From NCBI RefSeq assembly GCF_000744605.1, contig NZ_JQMG01000001.1, positions 372,001 to 436,000 of the forward strand: a DNA stretch of 64,000 nt, read 5' to 3'. The notes beneath the pieces were generated by a model. The model had not been told where the DNA came from. It saw only the letters and a program-made list of their open reading frames with translations, and did not search any database. The translations under genes were made by a program, and so were the position numbers. The DNA is from Methylotenera sp. L2L1. Its GTDB lineage: Bacteria; Pseudomonadota; Gammaproteobacteria; Burkholderiales; Methylophilaceae. The first letter of the stretch is position 1. Each line of letters starts with the position of its first letter. This document shows positions 44,553-54,581 of this stretch, piece after piece.

Positions 44553-46382
44553 ATGAACCGCTACCCGCTGTGGAAAAACATTTTTGTTGTCTTCATGATT
44601 CTGATGGGGCTGATTTACACCATCCCTAACATGTTTGGGGAGTCGCCTGCTATTCAAGTCACGCCTGCAAAAAGTACAAGTAAAGTTGACCCTGCTTTAC
44701 TAGCGCAAGTAGAGCAGATTCTTAAGCAAGAAAAAATTGCTTACGATGGCATTTATTTAGATGCACGCGGCGTAAAAGCTCGCTTTGCAAATACCGACAC
44801 GCAAATCAAAGCCAAAGACCTATTGCAAGCAAACTTGAGCAGTGACTACACGGTGGCGCTAAACTTATTATCTCGCTCACCAGAATGGCTACGTAGCATT
44901 GGCGCAAGACCAATGTACTTAGGCCTAGATTTACGTGGTGGGGTGCACTTTCTTTTGCAAGTGGATATGAAAGCTGCTTTAGACAAAGCTGCTGAACGTT
45001 TTGTGGGTGACTTTAGAACCGCTTTACGTAAAGAGCGTATTTCTTACGCGGGCGTAACGCGTGAAGGCCAAACGGTACAGATTCGCTTCACCAGCGCTTC
45101 TGAACTTACTAAAGCAAAGAAAATCATCAGTAACCAATATCCTGACCTTACACTTAAAGATAGTATCAATGGTGAGGACATGCTATTGAGCGCTTCACTC
45201 AACGCCATTGAGCAAAAACGTATTCAGGAGTTTGCACTAAAACAAAATATTCAAACATTGCACAACCGTATTAACGAGCTAGGTGTTGCAGAGCCAATCA
45301 TTCAACAACAAGGTGCAGACCGCGTAGTGGTTCAATTACCTGGTGTACAAGATACAGCGAAAGCGAAAGAGATTTTAGGTCGTACCGCTACGCTTGAAAT
45401 CCGTTTAGTTGATGAAGAAAAATCTGACGCCATGACCTTAGAAAAAGCAGCACAAGGTCAAGCGCCTATTGGTACAGATGCCTTTAAAGACCGCGAAGGT
45501 AGTGTCATACTAGTGAAAAAGAACGTTGTGCTCACTGGCGATTACATCACCGATGCAGGTCCTGGCGTTAACAACCAAACTGGGCAATCTGTCGTTAATG
45601 TGACGCTAGATGCTCGCGGTGCTCGTGTGTTCCAACAAGTGACACGTGAAAACGTGGGTAAACGCATGGCCATTTTACTGATTGAAAAAGGCAACACTGA
45701 AGTAGTGACAGCACCTGTCATTAATGAAGAAATCGGTGGCGGCCGCGTACAGATTTCAGGCATGGCGAACACTCAAGAAGCCACGGACATCTCTTTACTA
45801 TTACGTGCTGGCGCGCTGGCTGCACCAATGGATATTATTGAAGAGCGTACTGTTGGTCCTAGCATGGGTGAAGAAAACATCAAACGCGGCATGCACTCTA
45901 CTTTATGGGGCTTTGCAGCGATTGCTGTATTCATGATCATTTACTATGTGGCATTTGGTGGTTTTTCAGTATTAGCACTGGGCATCAACTTACTATTGTT
46001 GGTTGCTGTATTGTCAATGTTGCAAGCAACACTCACTTTACCTGGTTTAGCGGCTGTAGCCTTAACCCTAGGGATGGCGATTGATGCTAACGTATTGATC
46101 AACGAACGTATTCGAGAAGAGTTGCGCAGCGGCAATACGCCTCAAGCATCAATCCATATTGGTTATGATCGCGCTTGGGATACGATTCTAGACTCCAACG
46201 TGACCACAATGATTGCTGGCATTGCGCTGTTCTTATTTGGCTCAGGCCCAGTTAAAGGCTTTGCCGTAGTGCATGTACTTGGGATTCTGACTTCTATGTT
46301 CAGTGCCGTGGTCGTTTCACGTGCGATTGTTAACTGGGTCTATGGTAGCCGTCGCAAAACAACACACCTTTCAATTGGTTAA
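44553..46382 (+). CDS. secD: Protein translocase subunit SecD
   Basis: With SecF it uses the proton gradient to pull proteins through SecYEG. The 609 residues comprise a first helix (~10-28), a large periplasmic domain with LDLRGGVHFLLQVDM (~126-140) and P1 head, then five helices in the C-terminal third (~440-600) with GMAIDANVLINERIREEL (~500-520, the proton-relay Asp) and GPVKGFAVVHVLGILTSMFSA. Length equals E. coli SecD. It precedes secF by 47 bp. Confidence 0.97.
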   Translation: MNRYPLWKNIFVVFMILMGLIYTIPNMFGESPAIQVTPAKSTSKVDPALLAQVEQILKQEKIAYDGIYLDARGVKARFANTDTQIKAKDLLQANLSSDYTVALNLLSRSPEWLRSIGARPMYLGLDLRGGVHFLLQVDMKAALDKAAERFVGDFRTALRKERISYAGVTREGQTVQIRFTSASELTKAKKIISNQYPDLTLKDSINGEDMLLSASLNAIEQKRIQEFALKQNIQTLHNRINELGVAEPIIQQQGADRVVVQLPGVQDTAKAKEILGRTATLEIRLVDEEKSDAMTLEKAAQGQAPIGTDAFKDREGSVILVKKNVVLTGDYITDAGPGVNNQTGQSVVNVTLDARGARVFQQVTRENVGKRMAILLIEKGNTEVVTAPVINEEIGGGRVQISGMANTQEATDISLLLRAGALAAPMDIIEERTVGPSMGEENIKRGMHSTLWGFAAIAVFMIIYYVAFGGFSVLALGINLLLLVAVLSMLQATLTLPGLAAVALTLGMAIDANVLINERIREELRSGNTPQASIHIGYDRAWDTILDSNVTTMIAGIALFLFGSGPVKGFAVVHVLGILTSMFSAVVVSRAIVNWVYGSRRKTTHLSIG

Positions 46383-46429
46383 GCGCTCCAGTTAACTAGC
46401 GCCCTCAGTCAAAAAATAGAGCAAACACT

Positions 46430-47395
46430 ATGGAATTTTTTAGAGTAAAAAAAGACATCCCGTTCATGAGTTATGGCCGCCTAACGACAGCCATCTCAAT
46501 GATTACATTCGTCCTTGCCATCTTTTTCCTGGCAACAAAAGGTTTGAATTTTGGCGTAGACTTCACTGGCGGCACCATGATTGAAGTGAACTATCCGCAC
46601 GCCGCAGATTTAAATAAGATTCGCACAACGATTGACGGCATCGGATTAAAAGACGCTACAGTACAAAATTTCGGTACTAGTCGTGATGTACTGATTCGCT
46701 TACCGGTAAGAGCAGGCCTCACAGGCTCACAACTTTCAGATCAAGTGATTGGTTCACTAAAGGCCGTAGATAGCACAGTACAGATGAGCCGGATTGAGTT
46801 TGTGGGTCCGCAAGTAGGTGATGAACTATATGAAAAAGGCTCACTAGCTTTACTCTTGGTTATCGCTGGTATCATGATTTATCTGGCTATGCGTTTTGAA
46901 TGGCGCTTTGCCGTTGCAGCTATTATCGCAAATATGCATGATGTGATTATCATCTTAGGTTTTTTCGCATTCTTCCAATGGGAATTTAACCTGACAGTAC
47001 TGGCCGCGGTACTCGCAGTATTAGGTTACTCTGTGAACGAATCTGTGGTGGTATTTGACCGAGTACGTGAGAACTTTCGTAAAATGCGTAAAGCTAGCGT
47101 GACTCAAGTGATTGATAACGCCATTACGCGCACCATGTCGCGCACTATCATTACCCACTTTTCAACACAGCTCATGGTATTGTCTATGTTGCTATTTGGT
47201 GGTGAAGTACTACATAACTTTGCATTGGCACTTACTATTGGTATTTTGTTTGGTATTTATTCTTCAGTATTAGTAGCTTGCCCAATCGCCATGTGGTTAG
47301 GTATCAGCCGTGCCAACTTAATGAGCGATGTTGAAAAGAAAGAAGGCGAGAAGAAAGAGCCTACCGCTGAACCAGACCCATCAGAATTTGCTTAA
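46430..47395 (+). CDS. secF: Protein translocase subunit SecF
   Basis: Partner of SecD. The 321-residue protein has a first helix, FGVDFTGGTMIEVNY (~41-55, conserved SecF start of the periplasmic loop) and five C-terminal helices with YSVNESVVVFDRVRENFRKMRK (the cytosolic loop) and NFALALTIGILFGIYSSV. It ends with a Lys/Glu-rich cytoplasmic tail. A stem-loop follows at 47409-47453. Confidence 0.97.
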   Translation: MEFFRVKKDIPFMSYGRLTTAISMITFVLAIFFLATKGLNFGVDFTGGTMIEVNYPHAADLNKIRTTIDGIGLKDATVQNFGTSRDVLIRLPVRAGLTGSQLSDQVIGSLKAVDSTVQMSRIEFVGPQVGDELYEKGSLALLLVIAGIMIYLAMRFEWRFAVAAIIANMHDVIIILGFFAFFQWEFNLTVLAAVLAVLGYSVNESVVVFDRVRENFRKMRKASVTQVIDNAITRTMSRTIITHFSTQLMVLSMLLFGGEVLHNFALALTIGILFGIYSSVLVACPIAMWLGISRANLMSDVEKKEGEKKEPTAEPDPSEFA

Positions 47396-47408
47396 ACCAA
47401 CCGCAATG

Positions 47409-47453
47409 ACCGCTACAGCGACTTATATTTCTGAAATATGATGTTGTAGCGGT
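47409..47453 (+). terminator. Stem-loop terminator of the sec operon
   Basis: ACCGCTACA (47409-47417) pairs with TGTAGCGGT (47445-47453), followed by TTAAAT; an inner ATATTTC/GAAATAT hairpin extends the stem. It starts 14 bp after the secF stop. Confidence 0.6.
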
Positions 47454-47636
47454 TTAAATCACCTACCCCAACGTTTTATCGAATCAGCAACAACATCAAA
47501 ACAACAGCAACATTAGATTATGCGACGCTACGCTAATTACCAAGCCGTCGACTAAGCCCCTGAAAAATCACAACACTTGCCTCTAGCACCCCATCACGTA
47601 TACACTACATCTTCGTAGTAACAATCAAATAATACT

Positions 47637-48908
47637 TTGAACAACATACCTATTTCATGGCAGCTTGGCGCGCTTGCCGTTCTGCTTTTAATTTCTGGAT
47701 TTTTCTCACTGGCTGAAACCAGCCTGATGTCTGTGAATCGCTATCGTTTAAAACATTTAGCGAACCAAGGACATAGAGGCGCTCGACTCGCAACATTTTT
47801 GCTACTAAAGACTGATAAGTTGTTAGGTGTTATTCTGTTGTGCAATAACTTTGCCAATGCTGCGTCTGCCACCTTAGTCACGATTATCGTTGTAGAACTG
47901 TTTGGTGAGGGGGAGTGGACACTCATGTTTGGCACGATGACGGTGACATTTGCCATTTTAGTGTTTAGTGAAATCTCACCAAAAGTAATTGCAGCAGCAT
48001 ACCCAGAGAAGCTTGCGTTCTTTTGCAGCTATATTTTGTACCCATTGCTTAAAGCGCTGTACCCTATTGTATGGTTTGTTAACTTATTCGTGGTTGGCTT
48101 ATTACGCGTCCTTAGAGTCAAAGTTAACTTTGATGCGCCAACCCAGTCGCTCACCATGGATGAACTGCGCAGCATAGTGACAGATGCGGGGCACTTTATG
48201 CCGAAGAAGCACCGCACAATTTTATTAAACTTATTTGAGCTAGAAAAAATCACGGTAGACGATGTCATGACGGCTCACACCATGATTGAAAGCATTAATT
48301 TTGACGCATCAATCGATGATATTTTGAATCACATCACCAATACGCAGCACACGCGCTTACCTGTGCGACAAGGCGAGTCGGAAGAGATCATTGGTATTTT
48401 GCAAGTGCGTAAGGTAATCAACCAGCTACGTGAACATCATCAAAGAGATGATTTTGATAAGGCAGCATTACTTGAGATAATTGATGACTCTTACTTCATA
48501 CCATCTGGCACACCTCTATTTACGCAAATTCAGCAGTTCCAAGAAAATCACGAACGTATTGCACTAGTGGTTGATGAATACGGTGAGTTAAAGGGCTTAG
48601 TCACGCTGGAAGATATTTTAGAGGAGGTTATTGGCGACTTTAGCACACAGCTACCTTCAAGACGCAGTGGCTACCATCAAGAAGAAGATGGCAGCTGGCT
48701 GGCAGATGGCACCAGCACATTGCGTGACCTCAATAAAAAATTAAATCTTGATTTACCTTTGGATGGTCCGCGTACGCTCAATGGTTTGATTCTTGAACAT
48801 TTTGAAGACATTCCTGAGCCTAACACTAGCTTTAAAATTGGCTCACACCGACTCGAAATACTGCAAACTCAAGACAGAATTGTGAAAAGCGTCAAAATAT
48901 TCCCTTAG
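47637..48908 (+). CDS. HlyC/CorC-family transporter (second copy)
   Basis: A 423-residue CNNM/CorC-type inner-membrane protein: DUF21 domain with four helices (~1-185, LISGFFSLAETSLMSVNRYRLKHLANQGHRGA in outline), CBS pair (~195-320, EIIGILQVRKVINQL and ALVVDEYGELKGLVTLEDILEEVIGDF) and CorC_HlyC C-domain (~335-420). Likely exports divalent cations or supports membrane integrity. TTG 47637 is the start: the in-frame TAA at 47619-47621 is followed by no other start codon. It differs clearly from the copy at 29861 and is not a recent duplicate. Confidence 0.93.
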   Translation: MNNIPISWQLGALAVLLLISGFFSLAETSLMSVNRYRLKHLANQGHRGARLATFLLLKTDKLLGVILLCNNFANAASATLVTIIVVELFGEGEWTLMFGTMTVTFAILVFSEISPKVIAAAYPEKLAFFCSYILYPLLKALYPIVWFVNLFVVGLLRVLRVKVNFDAPTQSLTMDELRSIVTDAGHFMPKKHRTILLNLFELEKITVDDVMTAHTMIESINFDASIDDILNHITNTQHTRLPVRQGESEEIIGILQVRKVINQLREHHQRDDFDKAALLEIIDDSYFIPSGTPLFTQIQQFQENHERIALVVDEYGELKGLVTLEDILEEVIGDFSTQLPSRRSGYHQEEDGSWLADGTSTLRDLNKKLNLDLPLDGPRTLNGLILEHFEDIPEPNTSFKIGSHRLEILQTQDRIVKSVKIFP

Positions 48909-49008
48909 TCTCTACAATTGACTATTACAGCAACGTAGTACGATCACATCAAGATACATCAAATTACACTTGAATTTTTTACAGTTTGGCTCAAAATAGA
49001 TTCATACT

Positions 49009-49320
49009 ATGGCAAATAAACCGCACGAAAGTAACACAGCACTTAAGCCTGAAGCTGCAAAACCAAAATTGCCCCCCATGTTTAAAGTGCTACTGCTGAA
49101 TGACGATTACACACCGATGGAGTTCGTTGTTGAGGTCATTGAGCATTTTTTTAACAAAAGCCGTGAACAAGCAACACAAATTATGCTCAAAGTACATACT
49201 GAGGGCGCTGGTGTATGTGGTGTATATCCACAGGACATCGCAGAAACAAAGATGAATCAAGTCGTTAGCCATGCAAGAAAGTCGCAACATCCATTACAGT
49301 GCATCATTGAAATGGCATAA
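49009..49320 (+). CDS. clpS: ATP-dependent Clp protease adaptor ClpS
   Basis: Delivers N-degron substrates to ClpAP. The 103 residues contain the family core [20 protein letters not shown] (~24-43) with the Asn-Asp pair that reads the N-terminal residue, [19 protein letters not shown] and a conserved C-terminal [17 protein letters not shown]. clpA follows 38 bp downstream, the usual operon. Confidence 0.97.
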   Translation: MANKPHESNTALKPEAAKPKLPPMFKVLLLNDDYTPMEFVVEVIEHFFNKSREQATQIMLKVHTEGAGVCGVYPQDIAETKMNQVVSHARKSQHPLQCIIEMA

Positions 49321-49358
49321 ATGTAAGAGAGATACATAAAAGAAAGTTAGGTACCGAG

Positions 49359-51632
49359 ATGATAGCGCAGGAATTAGAAGTTAGTTTGCACATGGCGTTT
49401 ATGGACGCAAGACAAAAGCGTCACGAGCTCATCACGGTTGAGCATTTGCTACTGGCAATGATTGATAACCCAACCGCGGCGGAAGTTCTGCGTGCGTGTG
49501 GGGCAAAATTAGAAACATTACGTACCGAATTAAATCAATACATTGAAGAACACACCCCAACTGTGATTGGGCAAGATGATGTTGATACACAACCTACGCT
49601 AGGGTTTCAGCGCGTCATTCAACGCGCCATGCTGCATGTTCAGTCTTCTGGCAAAAAAGAAGTCACTGGTGCCAATGTGCTAGTCGCTATTTTTGGTGAA
49701 AAAGATTCTCATGCCGTGTTTTTCTTGCATCAACAAGGCATCACCCGCCTAGACATTGTTAACTTTATTTCGCACGGCGTTTCAAAAATTGGTGAAACAG
49801 CGAAACCTGAGGGTAGCGAGCAAGAGGCTGACGCAGAAGCCGCACCGAATGGCGCACTTGAGAACTACACACTCAATCTGAATTTACAAGTGGCAGCAGG
49901 TAAGATTGACCCGCTCATCGGTCGTGCATCAGAGCTGGAGCGTGTCGTACAAACTTTATGCCGTCGCCGTAAAAACAACCCACTGCTTGTAGGTGAAGCT
50001 GGCGTTGGTAAAACTGCGATTGCTGAAGGTTTAGCTCGCCGTATTGTAGAAAAAGACATTCCTGATGTGCTTGCCAATGCAGTGGTGTACTCACTTGATA
50101 TGGGCGCATTACTAGCTGGTACAAAGTATCGTGGCGACTTTGAGCAACGTCTAAAAGCGGTGATGAAACAATTAGAAGAGAAGCCTGAGGCTATTCTATT
50201 CATCGATGAAATTCATACGCTAATTGGTGCAGGCTCAGCTAGTGGCGGCACACTGGATGCAAGTAATTTATTGAAGCCAGCATTATCTAACGGCTCACTC
50301 AAGTGCATAGGCGCAACCACCTACCAAGAGTATCGTGGCATCTTTGAAAAAGACCACGCGCTATCTCGTCGCTTCCAAAAAGTAGATGTCGTTGAACCTA
50401 GCGTTGCTGAGACCATCGAGATTCTTAAAGGACTGAAATCACGCTTTGAGTCACATCATAGCGTGAAATACACGGCTGCTGCGTTAAGCACTGCAGCTGA
50501 ACTATCAGCCAAATACATCAACGACCGTCACCTGCCAGACAAAGCGATTGATGTGATTGATGAAGCTGGTGCTGCGCAACGTATTTTGCCGAAATCTAAA
50601 CAGAAAAAAGTGATTGGCAACAAGGAAATTGAAGACATTATTGCCAAGATTGCGCGTATTCCGCCCAAAAATATCTCTTCAGATGATCGCAATGCGCTGA
50701 AAACACTAGAGCGCGACCTGAAAGCCGTGGTATTTGGCCAAGACAAAGCCATCGATGCGCTGTCTTCTGCCGTTAAAATGGCACGCAGTGGCTTGGGGCA
50801 AAACAACAAGCCGATTGGTAGCTTCTTGTTCAGCGGCCCTACCGGTGTGGGTAAAACCGAAGTCGCAAAACAACTGGCTTACATTATGGGCATTGAGCTG
50901 ATTCGCTTTGATATGAGTGAATACATGGAGCGCCATGCAGTTTCACGCCTAATTGGTGCGCCTCCAGGCTATGTAGGTTTTGAGCAAGGCGGTTTAATGA
51001 CCGAAGCGATTACCAAACATCCATACTGCGTATTGTTATTGGATGAAATTGAGAAAGCACACCCAGACATTTTCAATATCTTATTGCAAGTGATGGATCA
51101 CGGCACGCTGACAGATAATAATGGCCGCAAAGCAGACTTTAGAAATGTGACGATCATCATGACCACCAATGCTGGTGCTGAAGGTCTTTCTAAATCGAAT
51201 ATGGGCTTTACAACTGCGAAACAAGCTGGAGATGAGCAAGCAGATATCAAACGCTTATTCTCACCAGAGTTCCGTAACAGACTAGATGCTACAGTCTCGT
51301 TCACCGCGTTGTCACAAGACATTATTATTCGTGTCGTTGATAAGTTCTTGATTCAGCTTGAAGACCAATTGCATGAGAAAAAAGTTGAAGCCACATTCAG
51401 TGAGGCACTAAAAGCACACCTCGGCAAAAAAGGCTTTGACCCACTCATGGGAGCACGCCCAATGGCAAGGTTGATTCAAGACACTATTCGCAAGGCGCTT
51501 GCTGACGAGTTGCTGTTTGGCAAACTAGCGAACGGCGGTAACGTACATGTTGATATTGATGACAAAGATGAAGTGAAACTGATTTTTGAAGAAAACAATC
51601 AGGACGAAGCTAAGGACTTAGCAACGACTTAA
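49359..51632 (+). CDS. clpA: ATP-dependent Clp protease ATPase subunit ClpA
   Basis: A hexameric AAA+ unfoldase that feeds substrates to ClpP. The 757 residues comprise an N-domain (~1-145, two Clp_N repeats), first AAA+ module with GEAGVGKT (~210) and LFIDEIHTLIGAG, and second AAA+ module with GPTGVGKT (~490) and VLLLDEIEKAHPDIFN; the ClpP-contact IGF-like loop is represented within 610-625. Length is that of E. coli ClpA (758). Paired with clpS. Confidence 0.97.
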   Translation: MIAQELEVSLHMAFMDARQKRHELITVEHLLLAMIDNPTAAEVLRACGAKLETLRTELNQYIEEHTPTVIGQDDVDTQPTLGFQRVIQRAMLHVQSSGKKEVTGANVLVAIFGEKDSHAVFFLHQQGITRLDIVNFISHGVSKIGETAKPEGSEQEADAEAAPNGALENYTLNLNLQVAAGKIDPLIGRASELERVVQTLCRRRKNNPLLVGEAGVGKTAIAEGLARRIVEKDIPDVLANAVVYSLDMGALLAGTKYRGDFEQRLKAVMKQLEEKPEAILFIDEIHTLIGAGSASGGTLDASNLLKPALSNGSLKCIGATTYQEYRGIFEKDHALSRRFQKVDVVEPSVAETIEILKGLKSRFESHHSVKYTAAALSTAAELSAKYINDRHLPDKAIDVIDEAGAAQRILPKSKQKKVIGNKEIEDIIAKIARIPPKNISSDDRNALKTLERDLKAVVFGQDKAIDALSSAVKMARSGLGQNNKPIGSFLFSGPTGVGKTEVAKQLAYIMGIELIRFDMSEYMERHAVSRLIGAPPGYVGFEQGGLMTEAITKHPYCVLLLDEIEKAHPDIFNILLQVMDHGTLTDNNGRKADFRNVTIIMTTNAGAEGLSKSNMGFTTAKQAGDEQADIKRLFSPEFRNRLDATVSFTALSQDIIIRVVDKFLIQLEDQLHEKKVEATFSEALKAHLGKKGFDPLMGARPMARLIQDTIRKALADELLFGKLANGGNVHVDIDDKDEVKLIFEENNQDEAKDLATT

Positions 51633-51652
51633 TCTGACAAGCTGCGCCGTTA

Positions 51653-51688
51653 CAAGCTGTATCGTCTAATAATTCACGATACAGCTTG
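51653..51688 (+). terminator. Stem-loop terminator after clpA
   Basis: A 13-bp perfect stem CAAGCTGTATCGT / ACGATACAGCTTG with a 10-nt loop, followed by GTTTATT, 20 bp after the clpA stop. Confidence 0.65.
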
Positions 51689-51754
51689 GTTTATTCATCT
51701 GTTGGTTTATTGGTAGTAAGCACAGCTACCACTTGCTATTAAGGTATTCCATCT

Positions 51755-52396
51755 ATGGTTGATGTCGGGGCATCTACATTACAAGTGGTGATTGAAATTT
51801 GTGCAACATCGGCGTTTGCACTTTCTGGGCTGATTGCAGGCGCTAGAAAAAAGTTAGACGCCTTTGGTGTGTTTGTCGTGACTGGTGCGGCCGCATTCGG
51901 TGGCGGGACATTGCGAGATGTATTGCTTGATCGACGCCCATTCTTTTGGGTGGACCATGCCAACTGGATATGGCTCATGCTGTTTTTATGCATGCTCGCT
52001 ATGCTATTCATGCGCAATAAACATATTCAGCTCACAGAGCGCGCTATTCTTATCCCTGACGCACTTGGCTTAGGCCTATATGCCGCATTAGGCACCCAAA
52101 TCGCCTTACAACAACAATTGCCTGTTATCGTCTGCACATTAATGGGAGTGATGACTGCGGTATTTGGCGGCGTGCTGAGAGATATCTTTTGCAATGAAAT
52201 CCCCAAAGCATTCAGTGATTACCAGCCGTATGCAGTCATTGCATTTTTAGGTGGCTTGCTGGTGTTGTTACTTAACCAATTTAACCTTGCAACCTGGATT
52301 TGTATCTTTATCCCAGCATCACTCATGACATTACTGCGGATATTAGCGATTTACTTCGAGTGGCGTCTGCCCGGCTGGAAGATTGAATCTAATTAA
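51755..52396 (+). CDS. YicG/TRIC-family membrane protein
   Basis: A 213-residue inner-membrane protein with seven helices and two repeats of the YicG/UPF0126 domain. Repeat marks are SAFALSGLIAGARKKLDAFGV and GGGTLRDVLLDRRPFFWV in the first half and GGVLRDIFCNEIPKAF in the second. The prokaryotic members form trimeric cation channels (TRIC-like) or have been linked to glycine uptake. It ends 8 bp inside the convergent GST gene. Confidence 0.9.
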   Translation: MVDVGASTLQVVIEICATSAFALSGLIAGARKKLDAFGVFVVTGAAAFGGGTLRDVLLDRRPFFWVDHANWIWLMLFLCMLAMLFMRNKHIQLTERAILIPDALGLGLYAALGTQIALQQQLPVIVCTLMGVMTAVFGGVLRDIFCNEIPKAFSDYQPYAVIAFLGGLLVLLLNQFNLATWICIFIPASLMTLLRILAIYFEWRLPGWKIESN

Positions 52397-53009
52397 CAGC
52401 ATCTAAATACACTGGGTACTTGCCCATAATGCTATTAAACAAACCAGACTCAACCATCAAGCTCAACCAAGCTTTCAGCCTGATATATGGCATTGATTCA
52501 AACCAATCAGTATCCACAGCAGAAAATTGGCGAATAAAAGGAAATATTGCAATATCTGCCATATTGACTTGCTCACCCATCAAAAAGCTTGCCTGAGTCA
52601 GCCGCTGTTCCAGCTTAGCCAAAAAAACTTCACCTTGTGACCGATAATCTTCCATTGATTGCTCAGGAAATCGAATCGCATATTTGTAACGGTCTAAAGC
52701 ATGTTTAAAACTCGTATCATTTTCTGCAATGAGTTGCTGTGTTTGTTCACGATCAGCCAATAGCCATCCGTCAATGTCACGCTGCTGTAAAGCCCAATGC
52801 ATAATGTCTAGGCTTTGCTCAAGGACTGTGCCATCTGGTAACACTAGTACAGGCACGGTACCTTTAGGGGATACTTGTAATAAATGTGCTGGCTTATCTC
52901 GTAATGAGATTTCACGTATTTCTATTGCAATACCAGCATACTTCAATGCCATACGCGCACGCATGGCATAAGGGCAACGGCGATAGGAATATAAAATCGG
53001 TAATATCAT
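52389..53009 (-). CDS. Glutathione S-transferase-family protein
   Basis: A 206-residue thioredoxin-fold/helical-domain protein. N-terminal LPILYSYRRCPYAMRARMAL has Cys in a CPYA site, close to the Grx2-type CPYC, then the glutathione-binding GTVPVLVLPDGTVLEQSLDI (cis-Pro and Glu-Ser). The C-terminal helical domain carries VNMADIAIFPFIRQF (N-capping Asp). Probably a disulfide reductase-type GST; the substrate is unknown. It lies 21 bp downstream of pyrD on the minus strand and may be co-transcribed. Confidence 0.9.
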   Translation of the reverse strand: MILPILYSYRRCPYAMRARMALKYAGIAIEIREISLRDKPAHLLQVSPKGTVPVLVLPDGTVLEQSLDIMHWALQQRDIDGWLLADREQTQQLIAENDTSFKHALDRYKYAIRFPEQSMEDYRSQGEVFLAKLEQRLTQASFLMGEQVNMADIAIFPFIRQFSAVDTDWFESMPYIRLKAWLSLMVESGLFNSIMGKYPVYLDAVN

Positions 53010-53030
53010 GTTAAAACAGAAGCTAAATCA

Positions 53031-54047
53031 CTAACCAAGCGCCTGTGCTACATCACGAATCAACTGAGGGCCCTTGTAGATTAGTCCACTATATAACTGC
53101 ACCAAGCTGGCGCCAGCTGCAATTTTCTCTATGGCATCAGTACCGCTCAAAATACCGCCCACACCGATAATGGGTAAAGCGCCTTGCAGACGCTGTGATA
53201 ATTGCTGAATCACTACAGTCGATTTATCTCGCACTGGCGCACCAGACAATCCACCTGTTTCCGCAGCATTTGCTAGCCCTTGTACAGCCTCACGAGACAG
53301 TGTTGTATTGGTTGCAATGACCGCATCAATTTTATGCGCCATCAACAAATCTGCAATTTCATTCACCTGTGCTAGTTCTAAATCTGGTGCAATTTTTAAA
53401 GCAACAGGCACGTAACGGCCAAATTGTTCAGCCAATTTCAATTGCTCGGCTTTTAATGTACCAAGCAAATCGGACAGCGCCTCTTTTTCTTGCAAAGCGC
53501 GTAAGTTTTTAGTGTTAGGTGAGGAGATATTGACAGTAATATAACTCGCATATGCGTACACTTTACGCATGCAAATCAAATAATCATCCACTGCTTTTTC
53601 ATTTGGCGTATCAAAGTTTTTACCGATATTAATGCCAAGCACACCTTTATATTTAGCCGCTTTAACATTTTCTATCAGGTTATCTACACCCAAGTTATTA
53701 AAACCAAAGCGGTTAACAATGCCTTGCGCTTTTTCCACGCGAAATAAACGTGGCTTAGGGTTACCTGGTTGTGGCCTAGGCGTGACAGTACCCACCTCAA
53801 TAAAACCAAAGCCCAATGCCGCCATCCCATCAATCACCGCAGCATTTTTATCTAACCCAGCCGCCAAACCAACCGCATTAGGAAACGTAATCCCCATCAC
53901 CATGCGAGGCTGACAAATAGGCGGAGATGCACACAACTTTAAAGCCCCTAACCGCTCAGCAGTTTTTAAGCTTTTAAAAGTAAAGTCGTGAACAGATTCA
54001 GCATCAAACTGAAATAATAAAGGACGTGCGAGAGAGTAAATATTCAT
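53031..54047 (-). CDS. pyrD: Dihydroorotate dehydrogenase (quinone), class 2
   Basis: Oxidises dihydroorotate to orotate in pyrimidine synthesis, reducing quinone at the inner membrane through FMN. The 338 residues have the class-2 N-terminal membrane-associating helix (~1-40), [37 protein letters not shown] (in outline, ~60-96), NISSPNT (catalytic Ser region, ~173-179) and [11 protein letters not shown] with the flavin-phosphate site. Length is the family norm (~336). Confidence 0.97.
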   Translation of the reverse strand: MNIYSLARPLLFQFDAESVHDFTFKSLKTAERLGALKLCASPPICQPRMVMGITFPNAVGLAAGLDKNAAVIDGMAALGFGFIEVGTVTPRPQPGNPKPRLFRVEKAQGIVNRFGFNNLGVDNLIENVKAAKYKGVLGINIGKNFDTPNEKAVDDYLICMRKVYAYASYITVNISSPNTKNLRALQEKEALSDLLGTLKAEQLKLAEQFGRYVPVALKIAPDLELAQVNEIADLLMAHKIDAVIATNTTLSREAVQGLANAAETGGLSGAPVRDKSTVVIQQLSQRLQGALPIIGVGGILSGTDAIEKIAAGASLVQLYSGLIYKGPQLIRDVAQALG

Positions 54048-54100
54048 AACGTGATTTTACTGCATTACCCGCTATCTCCAAAGTTCATCAAAGCCACTGG

Positions 54101-54120
54101 ATTCCCGCCTACGCGGGAAT
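54101..54120. repeat. Short palindromic repeat unit (ATTCCCGC..GCGGGAAT)
   Basis: An 8-bp perfect inverted repeat with a 4-nt loop in the context TGGATTCCCGCCTACGCGGG, a form widespread as dispersed intergenic repeats in proteobacteria. One copy was noticed in this window. Confidence 0.5.
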
Positions 54121-54210
54121 GACGGAACTGAGAGAGCTATAAATATAACAAACAACGATGAAGCATCACTTGATTTTGACGTTACCCCCTTGCTACCGCG
54201 CCGAGGAGAA

Positions 54211-54294
54211 CATACTTAACAGGAGCTTTAGGCAAGCGGCTGTTTGAGCCAATAGTTTTTATTGGCGAGTTTCCGCTTGCCCCTGTTAAATATG
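54211..54294. repeat. Long nested inverted-repeat element
   Basis: Nested pairs fold into one long hairpin: CATACTTAACAGG (54211-54223) with CCTGTTAAATATG (54282-54294, one mismatch), GGCAAGCGG (54231-54239) with CCGCTTGCC (54273-54281), and GCCAATA (54248-54254) with TATTGGC (54260-54266). Weak pairing may extend outward on both sides. It contains no ORF and may be a non-autonomous mobile or structured extragenic repeat. Confidence 0.55.
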
Positions 54295-54337
54295 TGATGC
54301 GAGGGAACAAGTGGTAGAGGGTAGCCTTTTCTTTGGC

Positions 54338-54367
54338 TTCTTTCTTTTGGCTAAGCAAAAGAAAGAA
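54338..54367. repeat. Perfect 12-bp inverted repeat
   Basis: TTCTTTCTTTTG (54338-54349) and CAAAAGAAAGAA (54356-54367) around a 6-nt loop. With the element before it, it belongs to a non-coding block (54048-54581) that holds no recognisable gene. Confidence 0.5.
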
Positions 54368-54547
54368 ACTCGCTAGTCGCGCGAGAGCGACGATTAACCA
54401 AGGTCACTAATACTTAATCAGTATCTGCATCAAATCTTTATTCAAAACTTTTCCTGCCACACAGGTGGACATTTATAAAATTTCTATACCTAAGCATTCG
54501 CATAGCAAAATTTCATAAAAATAAGAAAATAATCTTCTAATTCTTTT

Positions 54548-54576
54548 AAAAAGAGGCAGTTGAACTGCCTCTTTTT
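54548..54576 (-). terminator. Intrinsic terminator of the molybdopterin oxidoreductase gene
   Basis: A perfect 13-bp stem AAAAAGAGGCAGT / ACTGCCTCTTTTT with a 3-nt loop, T-rich on the minus-strand exit, 6 bp beyond the stop. Confidence 0.85.
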
Positions 54577-54581
54577 AAATA

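Noticed and set aside
54301-54420. Possible coding remnant in the repeat block after pyrD
   Set aside because: No frame is open for more than a few dozen codons, and the region is dominated by inverted repeats.
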